Positions 33,689 to 41,172 of a stretch of 64,000 nucleotides of DNA are shown piece after piece. This DNA comes from an uncultured Porphyromonadaceae bacterium (GTDB lineage Bacteria; Bacteroidota; Bacteroidia; Bacteroidales; Muribaculaceae), in contig UQER01000004.1 of the NCBI GenBank assembly GCA_900540205.1, positions 76,713 to 140,712 of the forward strand, given 5' to 3'. A model generated the notes under the pieces. That model did no database searches. It was not told where the DNA came from and worked only from the letters and a program-made list of their open reading frames with translations. Numbering within the stretch: the first letter of the stretch is position 1; each line of letters starts with the position of its first letter. The position numbers and the translations under genes were made by a program.

Positions 33689-35464
33689 TCAGAGGGAGGT
33701 GGCGAGGGCAGCGATGGCCTCGGGGGTGATTCCCTGCTGTGCGAGCACTTCCGATGCCTTGTAGCGGTTGAGGAAGGCTTTGGGGAGGCCAAGAGACTTG
33801 ACTTTTACGGGCGCAGTGCCGAGGTAGGCGGCTATCTTCTGTCCCATGCCGCCGGCAATGCTGTTGTCCTCGAGAGTGACCACCAGTTTGTAGTCGCGCA
33901 GGGTGTTGAGGGTGGCGGCATCGACGTCGGAAATGATGCGCGGGTTGATAAGCGTGGGGTTCAGCCCCTGCTGCTCCATTAGCGCGGCGGCCTCACGGCC
34001 TATGCCGATGAAATCGCCGGCGGCGATTATCGCCACATCCGCACCTTGGCGTTCGATGTCGTAGGTTGCATGTGAGTAGTCGGTTGCAACGGGCTTTTCA
34101 GCCTTTGCCACGGCTACGGCAGGCGCGATAATCATTACAGGTGTCTCTGTCTGGTCGATGGCCCAGTCGAGCATGGCTGTGAATTCGTCGCCGTTGGTCG
34201 GGGCCAGGATGGGGAGACCGGGGATGGTGGCCGACATGGGGGCGCTGAAGAACCCGAGGTGTGTCTCGTCGGGGATGCCCCATACGCTGCTGTTGAACAC
34301 CACGAACACTGCCGGGTTGGAGTTGATGGCCACATCCTCCTGCAGCTGGTCGTAGGCGCGCTGGAGGAATGATGCCTGCACGCCGAACACCGGACGGCAA
34401 CCTCCTTTGGCGATACCGGACGCGAGCGCCACGGCGCACTGCTCGGCGATGCCCACATCGATGAAGCGCCCGTGGGCTGCCTCACGGCGTGCGGGGTCGA
34501 AGCCGATGGCTCCGGGCGTGCCGGCTGTGATGGTACATATGTTTTTGTCAACGGCCATGCGGTTGAGCATATGGTTGGCGAAGAGGTCGAAATAGTTTGG
34601 TGTAGAGTTGTGCTGCAGTGGCTCGCCGGTCTTGGGGTCGAACGGCATGGACCAGTGGAACTGCTCCTTGTGGCGTTCGGCTACGGGGAGGCCAAGGCCT
34701 TTGAAGGTGTTGATGTGCACCACAACCGGACGGGTGGAATCTTTGACCGCACGGAATGCCTCGATGAGTTTTTCGATGTTGTTGCCTTCGCCTACATAGA
34801 TGTAGTCGTAGCCGAAGGAGCGGAAGAGGTTGCACTCGGCGGTGCCGTTGGTGTTGCGCAGAAGTTCGAGGTTCTGATAGATGCCGCCATGGTTGGGCGC
34901 AATGCTCATCTGGTTATCGTTGACCACCACAATGAAATTGCTGTTGAGCAGGGCTCCGTAGTCCAGTCCCTCGAAAGCCTCGCCTCCGCTGAGAGAGCCG
35001 TCGCCAATGACGGCAACCACATTTTCATGTCCACCCTGCATGTCACGGGCCTTTGCCAGGCCGGCTGCCAGGGCGATTGATGTGGAGGTATGGCCGATGG
35101 AGAAGAGGTCGTAGGCGCTTTCGTGAGGATTGGTATAGCCTGTAACATCGCGGTATTTGGCGGGATCGAGAAAAGATGCGATGCGTCCTGTGAGCATTTT
35201 GTGCACGTAGGTCTGATGCGACACGTCGAACACGATTTTATCTTCCGGGGTGTTGAACACGTAGTGGAGAGCTATCGTGGCCTCCACGAAGCCGAGATTG
35301 GGACCAACATGGCCACCCACGGCTGCAAGTTTCTGCAGCAGCGGTGTGCGGAGTTCGGCTGCGAGGTGGTTGAGCTGTTCGAAATTGAGAGTGCGGATGT
35401 CGGCGGGCGATTTCAGTTCCGCCAGATTGAAGTTTCCTGGACGAGTGGGGTCTATGATGCTCAT
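33689..35464 (-). CDS. dxs: 1-deoxy-D-xylulose-5-phosphate synthase-like protein
   Basis: 591 residues, transketolase-like enzyme with thiamine diphosphate. In the isoprenoid (MEP) pathway Dxs joins pyruvate and glyceraldehyde 3-phosphate. The N-terminal thiamine-binding part has GGHVGPNLG with the catalytic His, GDGSLSGGEAFEGLDY and NDNQMSIAPNHGGIYQNL; the pyrimidine domain has DVGIAEQCAVALASGIAKGG. It differs from standard Dxs: shorter, with VSHQTYVHKMLTGR in place of GHQAYPHK and GYTNPHESAYDLFSIGHTSTSIA in place of GFPKRSESEYDAFGTGHSSTSIS. It could be the second, divergent Dxs paralogue known in Bacteroidetes. Same direction as the antiporter and asd genes. Confidence 0.75.
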   Translation of the reverse strand: MSIIDPTRPGNFNLAELKSPADIRTLNFEQLNHLAAELRTPLLQKLAAVGGHVGPNLGFVEATIALHYVFNTPEDKIVFDVSHQTYVHKMLTGRIASFLDPAKYRDVTGYTNPHESAYDLFSIGHTSTSIALAAGLAKARDMQGGHENVVAVIGDGSLSGGEAFEGLDYGALLNSNFIVVVNDNQMSIAPNHGGIYQNLELLRNTNGTAECNLFRSFGYDYIYVGEGNNIEKLIEAFRAVKDSTRPVVVHINTFKGLGLPVAERHKEQFHWSMPFDPKTGEPLQHNSTPNYFDLFANHMLNRMAVDKNICTITAGTPGAIGFDPARREAAHGRFIDVGIAEQCAVALASGIAKGGCRPVFGVQASFLQRAYDQLQEDVAINSNPAVFVVFNSSVWGIPDETHLGFFSAPMSATIPGLPILAPTNGDEFTAMLDWAIDQTETPVMIIAPAVAVAKAEKPVATDYSHATYDIERQGADVAIIAAGDFIGIGREAAALMEQQGLNPTLINPRIISDVDAATLNTLRDYKLVVTLEDNSIAGGMGQKIAAYLGTAPVKVKSLGLPKAFLNRYKASEVLAQQGITPEAIAALATSL

Positions 35465-35551
35465 TGAATCAGGGTTTGATTATGAAAGGGGTTACGATTG
35501 CAAAGGGGGGTACTATGTACAGGAAAATAACTTCGCACATATGCGCAATGT

Positions 35552-37741
35552 TCATTTCCGGTGACGGTGGGTCACACGTTTTTTCATCACGTTCAGACGG
35601 TGGAACACACCGCGGAGTCTGAGCCACAGCGGCGACGGGGTGGTGGCAATGTCTGCGCCGAGCGGGTCGGTGAACGAGAACGGCTGCTCGTTCTGTCCGA
35701 ACTGTTCCGGATAGATGAGGCAGAGGTTGTTGCGCTGGAAATATTTTTGCAGCAACAGCTGCGTTTCTGTCACGTGCGATGAATAGGACACGGAGTTGGG
35801 GCGCGCACTCACCACAATCATGAGGTCGTCGTCGAGCACGCGGTTGGCAAGGAGCATGAAGTCGTCATCGTCGGTGACGTTGCGGTACTCATGACGAATG
35901 CCTAAGGCGGCTCGGTGAATCACGGCACGGATTATGGCCTGCTGCTCACTGCGGCAACAGAATATGATGCGGCAGCCCACCTGTGCGGCCAGATTGCCGG
36001 TGGCGAGCACCCAGCTTGTGAAGCCGGTTTCGTACTGAGCCTTGGCCGGAACGAACACCACTATGCGTGTGATGGTGTTCAGCGGAATAAAGCAGCGCGA
36101 GATCACCGTCATGCAGTTGGTGGAGCGCAGCAGCTGGTCGAGCTTCTGTCCCATGAATGAGTCTATGACCGTGGTCTTTCGGTGCATTCCCACGACTATA
36201 TGGCTGATGTCGCGTTCCTGAATGGTGTTGACGATACCGGTGACGGTGTTTATGTCGAAGCGCTCGATGGTGTCGAGGCGTACGTCAGCTCCGGATGCGG
36301 TCCGTACAGCTGACTGGAGCACGTTGGTCCCTATGGCTTTTGACTGCGGCGTGTTCTCGTTGCGCACGTGGATGGCGTGCAGACGGTCGGCCAGATGCCC
36401 CGTGCGGCGCAGGCGCATCATCATGGCAAGCTCTGTGAGCGGTTCGGCCGTTATAGGATTGGAGAGCGCAATCAGCGTGTTGACGGGATGGGATGGAATG
36501 GGCGATGTGGTGCGGTCGGGGGTGTCTTCGGCTCCGTCTCCGTTCTGGAGCATGCGGATCTTGATTTTTGCGGCGGCTTCGGATGTGCAGATCGGAGCCA
36601 GAGCGCATGTCACGAGTATCACCAGGACGGTGCCGTTGAGAATGGTCTCGTCCATCATGCGGTGGCCGTCGGGCATAATCATGTTGTAACCGATGGTCAC
36701 CACGGCGAGGGCCACTGCGGTGTGGGCTGTGGTCAGACCGAACATCATGCGGCGGTCTATGGCGGCCATGCCGTAGGCTTTCTGGGCTATGAATGCGGCA
36801 AGCCATTTGCTCACTATGGCCACCACGAGCATAACCATGGCCACCACGAGGGTGTTCCCCTTGACTATCACGCCCACATTGATCATCATGCCGACACCGA
36901 TAAGGAAATAGGGGATGAAAAGAGCGTTGCCCACGAACTCGATGCTGTTCATCAGCGGGGAGGATGCCGGGATGTAGCGGTTGAGCACCAGTCCGGCGAA
37001 GAATGCGCCGAGCACCGGCTCCAGACCTATGGCTCCGGCCACCCATGCCGACAGGAACACCATCACCATCACGTAGACGTATTGCGTCACCTTCTCGCTG
37101 TAGCTTTTGAAGAACCAGCGCGTGAGGCGTGGATATGCGTAGAGAACTACGGCGCAGTAGGCGCCAAGCTTGCCGAGCAGCCATAGCAGGCGCGTGGACT
37201 GGAACGAACCGTTGTCGTGGATGTTCACGGCACATGCCAGCACAAGGAGGGCGCCCACCACGGCTATGATGGTGCCCACCACGGATATGAGCACGGCAGG
37301 CGATTTGGTTATTCCGAATCGCGCCGCAACTGGGTAGGCTATCAGGGTGTGGGAAGCATACATCGAAGCCAGCAGGAATGATGTAAGCCAGCCCACATTC
37401 AGGATGTATACGCTTGCCAGCACACCCATGGCCATCGGTATGAAGAACGTGAGAAGCCCGAAAAGCACTCCGCGGCGCAGGTTGAGCCGCAGGTGGTACA
37501 TGTCGATTTCCAGTCCGGCCAGAAACATGAGGTAGAGCAGCCCAACCTGTCCGAATATGTTGAACGAACTGTCGCGGTCAAGCACGTCGAATCCGTACGG
37601 GCCCACAATCACGCCTGCCACGATCATGCCGATGATGTGGGGAATCTTGAGGCGTGTGAGAATCACCGGCGCAAGCAGGATTATGGCGAGTACGATGAGG
37701 AAAATCGCAACCGGATCGGTGACTGATGCGCAGATAATCAT
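35552..37741 (-). CDS. CPA2-type cation:proton antiporter with C-terminal Usp-like region
   Basis: 729 residues. Residues 1-390 are about twelve membrane helices of the KefB/NhaA-like CPA2 family: IPHIIGMIVAGVIVGPYGF, GLEIDMYHLRLNLRRG and the conserved GLEPVLGAFFAGLVLNR. The CPA2 acidic residues in GLLYLMFLAGLEID are present. The last 300 residues are cytoplasmic, with two tandem UspA-like halves (VNTLIALSNP...HIVVGMHRKT; RIVVFVPAKAQYETG...LMIVVSARPNS) that probably sense ligand or redox state. Cation selectivity is not readable. It is 36 nt after asd and 87 nt before dxs in the leftward run. Confidence 0.85.
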   Translation of the reverse strand: MIICASVTDPVAIFLIVLAIILLAPVILTRLKIPHIIGMIVAGVIVGPYGFDVLDRDSSFNIFGQVGLLYLMFLAGLEIDMYHLRLNLRRGVLFGLLTFFIPMAMGVLASVYILNVGWLTSFLLASMYASHTLIAYPVAARFGITKSPAVLISVVGTIIAVVGALLVLACAVNIHDNGSFQSTRLLWLLGKLGAYCAVVLYAYPRLTRWFFKSYSEKVTQYVYVMVMVFLSAWVAGAIGLEPVLGAFFAGLVLNRYIPASSPLMNSIEFVGNALFIPYFLIGVGMMINVGVIVKGNTLVVAMVMLVVAIVSKWLAAFIAQKAYGMAAIDRRMMFGLTTAHTAVALAVVTIGYNMIMPDGHRMMDETILNGTVLVILVTCALAPICTSEAAAKIKIRMLQNGDGAEDTPDRTTSPIPSHPVNTLIALSNPITAEPLTELAMMMRLRRTGHLADRLHAIHVRNENTPQSKAIGTNVLQSAVRTASGADVRLDTIERFDINTVTGIVNTIQERDISHIVVGMHRKTTVIDSFMGQKLDQLLRSTNCMTVISRCFIPLNTITRIVVFVPAKAQYETGFTSWVLATGNLAAQVGCRIIFCCRSEQQAIIRAVIHRAALGIRHEYRNVTDDDDFMLLANRVLDDDLMIVVSARPNSVSYSSHVTETQLLLQKYFQRNNLCLIYPEQFGQNEQPFSFTDPLGADIATTPSPLWLRLRGVFHRLNVMKKRVTHRHRK

Positions 37742-37777
37742 GAGCTGTGGTGACTGAAAAGTTGAAAGAGTGGTTGC

Positions 37778-38788
37778 TTACTTCCTGTGGTCGAGCAGAT
37801 AGCGTGCTATCTGGACGGCGTTGAGGGCGGCGCCCTTGCGGATCTGGTCGCTCACGGTCCAGAATGTCAGGCCGTTGGGGTTGGCCAGGTCCTTGCGGAG
37901 GCGTCCCACATACACCGGGTCGTGATGGGCGAGTTCGAGCGGCATGGGGTAAACCTTGTTGGCGGGGTCGTCCATGAGCACCACACCCTCGGCGTTGCTG
38001 AAAGCCCGGCGTGCGGCATCAAGGCTGACGGGCTGCTCCGTCTCCACCCAGATGGCCTCGGAGTGGGCGCGCATCACTGGCACACGCACGCACATGGCGC
38101 TGACGCTGAGGTGGGGGGCATGCATGATTTTGCGTGTCTCGTTGAACATCTTCATCTCCTCCTTGGTGTAGCCGTTGTCGGTGAAGACGTCGATGTGCGG
38201 GATGACGTTGTAGGCCAGCTGTGCCGAGAATTTCTCGACGGTGGGTTTCTCGCCGCGTGTTATCTGCTCGTACTGCATGGCCAGCTCGTCCATGGCTGCC
38301 TGTCCGGCACCGCTGGCCGCCTGATAGGTGGCCACATGCACGCGTGTGATGGGGCTGATGTCGTTGATTGGCTTGAGTGCCACAACCATCTGTATGGTGG
38401 TGCAGTTGGGATTGCCGATGATGCGCCGGGGGGCGTTGAAGGCATCGTCGCCGTTTACTTCCGGTACTACCAGAGGCACATCGGCGTCCATGCGGAAAGC
38501 GCTCGAATTGTCAATCATAAGCGTGCCGTGGGCGGTGATTGTGTCAGCGAACTCGCGCGAAGTGGAGGCTCCGGCCGAGGTGAAGGCGATGTCGACGCCG
38601 CGGAACAGATCCGGATTATGGGTGAGTTCTTCCACGGTGTAGCTGTTTCCGCGGAAAGTATATGAGCGGCCGGCGCTACGGCTCGAACCGAAAAGACGCA
38701 GTGTGGTTACCGGGAATCCGGTCTGATCGAGAACGCGCAGGAGTTCCTGCCCGACAGCGCCGCTGGCGCCGACTATAGCTATGTTCAT
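37778..38788 (-). CDS. asd: Aspartate-semialdehyde dehydrogenase
   Basis: 336 residues, normal length. Converts aspartyl phosphate to aspartate semialdehyde with NADPH for lysine, diaminopimelate, threonine and methionine. NADP-binding IVGASGAVGQELLRVL (4-19), catalytic Cys129 in GNPNCTTI, substrate-binding YQAASGAGQAAMDEL and later the His region VPVMRAHSEAIWVE. Cytoplasmic. First gene of the leftward run (asd, antiporter, dxs-like). A -7-like TAATTTTG on the minus strand (38843-38836) overlaps the divergent promoter of the next gene. Confidence 0.95.
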   Translation of the reverse strand: MNIAIVGASGAVGQELLRVLDQTGFPVTTLRLFGSSRSAGRSYTFRGNSYTVEELTHNPDLFRGVDIAFTSAGASTSREFADTITAHGTLMIDNSSAFRMDADVPLVVPEVNGDDAFNAPRRIIGNPNCTTIQMVVALKPINDISPITRVHVATYQAASGAGQAAMDELAMQYEQITRGEKPTVEKFSAQLAYNVIPHIDVFTDNGYTKEEMKMFNETRKIMHAPHLSVSAMCVRVPVMRAHSEAIWVETEQPVSLDAARRAFSNAEGVVLMDDPANKVYPMPLELAHHDPVYVGRLRKDLANPNGLTFWTVSDQIRKGAALNAVQIARYLLDHRK

Positions 38789-38844
38789 GTTGTGAGGTTT
38801 TACGGCAATTATACAGGTCGTTATTATATTTGGTGCAAAATTAC

Positions 38845-38852
38845 TAACTTTG
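38845..38852 (+). promoter_or_regulatory. -7 element of the FemAB-like gene, overlapping the divergent asd promoter
   Basis: TAACTTTG at 38845-38852 (plus) lies next to TAATTTTG on the minus strand at 38843-38836. The -33 elements are poor on both sides. Initiation near 38859 supports ATG 38870. Confidence 0.5.
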
Positions 38853-38869
38853 ACTCAAAGTTAGAGAGC

Positions 38870-39823
38870 ATGGATGCCAAAAAAATAGAAATAGTCAGGT
38901 ATGAGCCTTCGATGAAGCGGATGTGGGATGAATTTGTCGCCGCGTCCAGACAGGGCACGTTCCTGCTTCAGCGCGGCTACATGGACTATCATGCCGATCG
39001 CTTCGAGGATTGCTCGCTTGTGGCTCTGCGCGGTGGGAGGGTGTGCGCCCTGTTGCCTGCCAACCGCGAGGGGGATGAAGTGTGGTCGCACCGCGGACTC
39101 ACTTACGGAGGATGGCTCACTCCTGTATCGGGGTTCGACGCTTCCGTGATGCTCGACGTCTGGGACGCCGCGCTCGATTTTCTGCGTGCAGCAGGGGTGA
39201 GGGAGCTTCATTACAAGGCGATTCCGTGGATATATGCACGCTGCGGGGCAGAGGATGATGTGTACGGGCTATTCCGTCTCGGGGCGCAGATGGAGACGTG
39301 CCAGATTTCAAGCACCGTCGACCTGCAGGCGCCCTTGGGATTCGACCAGAACAGCCGCCGAAATCTGCGTAAGGCAGTCGCGGCAGGATTGACTGTGGAA
39401 GAATCCGACAAATTCGGAGCATTCTGGGAGGTGCTCGGACAGGTGCTGACGAGCCGCCATGGCGTGGGGCCGGTGCATTCGCTCGCTGAGATGGAGCTGC
39501 TGGCATCACGGTTTCCGCAGAACATCCGCCTTTTTACGGTGAGAAATCCGAAGGGCGATGTGCTCGCCGGTACGGTGATTTATGTGTGCGGACATGTTGC
39601 TCATGCGCAGTATATCGCCGCCTCGGATGCGGGTTGCGCCGTGGGTGCGCTCCCCATGCTGTTCTCGGAGGTGATGGAGCGTTTCGCCGCCTGCTGCCGT
39701 TATTTCGATTTCGGTATATCCACCGAGAGGGGAGGGCAGGTGCTCAATGCCGGACTGCTGCGGCAGAAATCGGGCTTCGGCGGCCGTGGTGTCTGTTACA
39801 CCTCTTACCGCCTGATGCTGTAA
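38870..39823 (+). CDS. GNAT/FemAB-like acyltransferase family protein
   Basis: 317 residues from ATG 38870; the frame is open to 38792, but that would place the start upstream of the transcription start. It resembles the FemAB-type double-GNAT fold: FLLQRGYMDYHADRFED (about 34-50), SRRNLRKAVAAGLTV (about 170-184) and the C-terminal YIAASDAGCAVGALPMLFSEVMERFAACCRYFDFGIS strand-helix with a Gly-rich turn. It might modify cell-wall or other amines; the substrate is unknown. Divergent from asd. Confidence 0.65.
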   Translation: MDAKKIEIVRYEPSMKRMWDEFVAASRQGTFLLQRGYMDYHADRFEDCSLVALRGGRVCALLPANREGDEVWSHRGLTYGGWLTPVSGFDASVMLDVWDAALDFLRAAGVRELHYKAIPWIYARCGAEDDVYGLFRLGAQMETCQISSTVDLQAPLGFDQNSRRNLRKAVAAGLTVEESDKFGAFWEVLGQVLTSRHGVGPVHSLAEMELLASRFPQNIRLFTVRNPKGDVLAGTVIYVCGHVAHAQYIAASDAGCAVGALPMLFSEVMERFAACCRYFDFGISTERGGQVLNAGLLRQKSGFGGRGVCYTSYRLML

Positions 39824-39839
39824 AATAACTATCAAAATA

Positions 39840-39871
39840 TTTGGCAGTTAGGAAAATATGTCGTAATTTTG
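39840..39871 (+). promoter_or_regulatory. rpsL: Promoter of the str operon (rpsL)
   Basis: TTTG at 39840-39843 and TAATTTTG at 39864-39871, 20 bp apart. Transcription starts near 39878, giving a leader of about 150 nt that is GC-rich in its first half and AT-rich before rpsL, a likely place for regulation. Confidence 0.85.
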
Positions 39872-40028
39872 CATCGCTTTTCAGAGGCTCGTGTGCCCGG
39901 CGCTACTGCAATCCGTTGAGGGTGAGGTGGATGGGTGCGCGTGATATGCGTATGAAAAGCCTGTTTATCCGAGCAAAGGAAAAATAAGTAATATAGAACC
40001 AAAGTAACAAAATCATTAACAAACTAAG

Positions 40029-40418
40029 ATGCCTACTATTCAGCAATTAGTAAGAAAAGGACGCGAAACCCTTGTGGATAAGAGCAAGTCGCCCGCGTTG
40101 GACTCCTGTCCTCAGCGTCGTGGAGTTTGCGTGCGTGTCTACACCACCACACCTAAGAAACCTAACTCGGCAATGCGTAAAGTTGCACGTGTCCGCCTCA
40201 CCAACGGCAAGGAGGTCAACTCCTACATCCCCGGTGAAGGCCACAACCTGCAGGAGCACTCGATCGTGCTTGTACGTGGCGGCCGTGTGAAGGACCTCCC
40301 CGGTGTTCGCTACCACATCGTGCGCGGCACACTTGATACCTCCGGTGTGAAGGACCGCACACAGCGTCGCTCCAAATACGGGGCCAAACGTCCTAAAGCC
40401 GGTGCGGCTAAGAAGTAA
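40029..40418 (+). CDS. rpsL: Small subunit ribosomal protein S12
   Basis: 129 residues. Part of the decoding centre. MPTIQQLVRKGRE start, TTTPKKPNSAMRK, GHNLQEHSIVLVRGGRVKDLPGVRYH. Lys43, Lys88 and Pro91, the positions at which streptomycin-resistance changes occur in other bacteria, are wild type. Head of the str operon, with a 228-nt spacer to rpsG. Confidence 0.98.
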   Translation: MPTIQQLVRKGRETLVDKSKSPALDSCPQRRGVCVRVYTTTPKKPNSAMRKVARVRLTNGKEVNSYIPGEGHNLQEHSIVLVRGGRVKDLPGVRYHIVRGTLDTSGVKDRTQRRSKYGAKRPKAGAAKK

Positions 40419-40646
40419 TCCGTGAACGGATCCGGCGCTCCGCGCCTGATATCCTTCCGGGTGAAGTGACTAAATAGCACCACGAGAAATCAACCCAAAA
40501 CATTTTCACCAACCCTGTTTTTGATTTCCCGGAGCTGACAACGGTTGAGTAGGCCCAAGATTATGATAGCGCATGAGAGCGCGGGCCGAAGATAAGACAC
40601 CAGCCACGACGAAAAAGCAAAAACAACTTTTCGCTTAAAACTTAAA
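40419..40646 (+). promoter_or_regulatory. Long rpsL-rpsG spacer, possible S7 control region
   Basis: 228 nt without a gene inside the str operon. In E. coli the S12-S7 spacer carries the site where S7 represses translation. The sequence here is different and no homologous fold could be proved; it has short hairpins near the rpsL end (GATCCGGCGCTCCGCGCCTGATATC) and is AT-rich near rpsG. Confidence 0.35.
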
Positions 40647-41123
40647 ATGAGAAAAGCAAAGCCTAAGAAACGCGTGATTCTTCCCGATCCCGTGTTCCAC
40701 GATGTGAAAGTGACGAAATTCGTCAACCACCTCATGTACGACGGTAAGAAGAACACCGCCTATACCATCTTCTATAGCGCGCTTGAAACTGTGAAGTCGA
40801 AGATGCACAACGAAGAGAAGACCTCTCTGGAAATCTGGAAAAAAGCGCTCGAGAACGTAACTCCCCAGGTTGAGGTTAAATCGCGCCGAGTAGGTGGCGC
40901 CACCTTCCAGGTCCCCACCGAAATCCGTCCCGACCGCAAGGAGTCAATTTCAATGAAGAACCTTATCAACTACGCCCGCAAACGCGGCGGCAAGACAATG
41001 AGCGACAAGCTCGCCGCCGAGATCATGGACGCATTCAACGACCAGGGTGGTGCATTCAAGCGTAAGGAGGATATGCACAAAATGGCCGAGGCCAACCGCG
41101 CATTCGCACACTTCCGCTTCTGA
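40647..41123 (+). CDS. rpsG: Small subunit ribosomal protein S7
   Basis: 158 residues. Nucleates the head of the 30S subunit by binding 16S rRNA. MRKAKPKKRVILPDPVFHDVKVTKFVNHLMYDGKK is the family start; RRVGGATFQVPTEIRPDRK the rRNA-binding signature. Slightly longer at the C-terminal end than the E. coli K-12 core. 49 nt before fusA. Confidence 0.98.
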   Translation: MRKAKPKKRVILPDPVFHDVKVTKFVNHLMYDGKKNTAYTIFYSALETVKSKMHNEEKTSLEIWKKALENVTPQVEVKSRRVGGATFQVPTEIRPDRKESISMKNLINYARKRGGKTMSDKLAAEIMDAFNDQGGAFKRKEDMHKMAEANRAFAHFRF

Positions 41124-41172
41124 TGCCGCGGCATAATTCACTGGTTAAACGATTCTAAGAGAACTCCAAACA

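Noticed and set aside
35552..37741. Antiporter plus Usp-like region as a novel fusion
   Set aside because: CPA2-type antiporters with C-terminal Usp-like regions are common in Bacteroidetes, so this is not unusual enough.
40029..40418. Possible streptomycin-resistance alleles in S12
   Set aside because: Lys43, Lys88 and Pro91 are all wild type.
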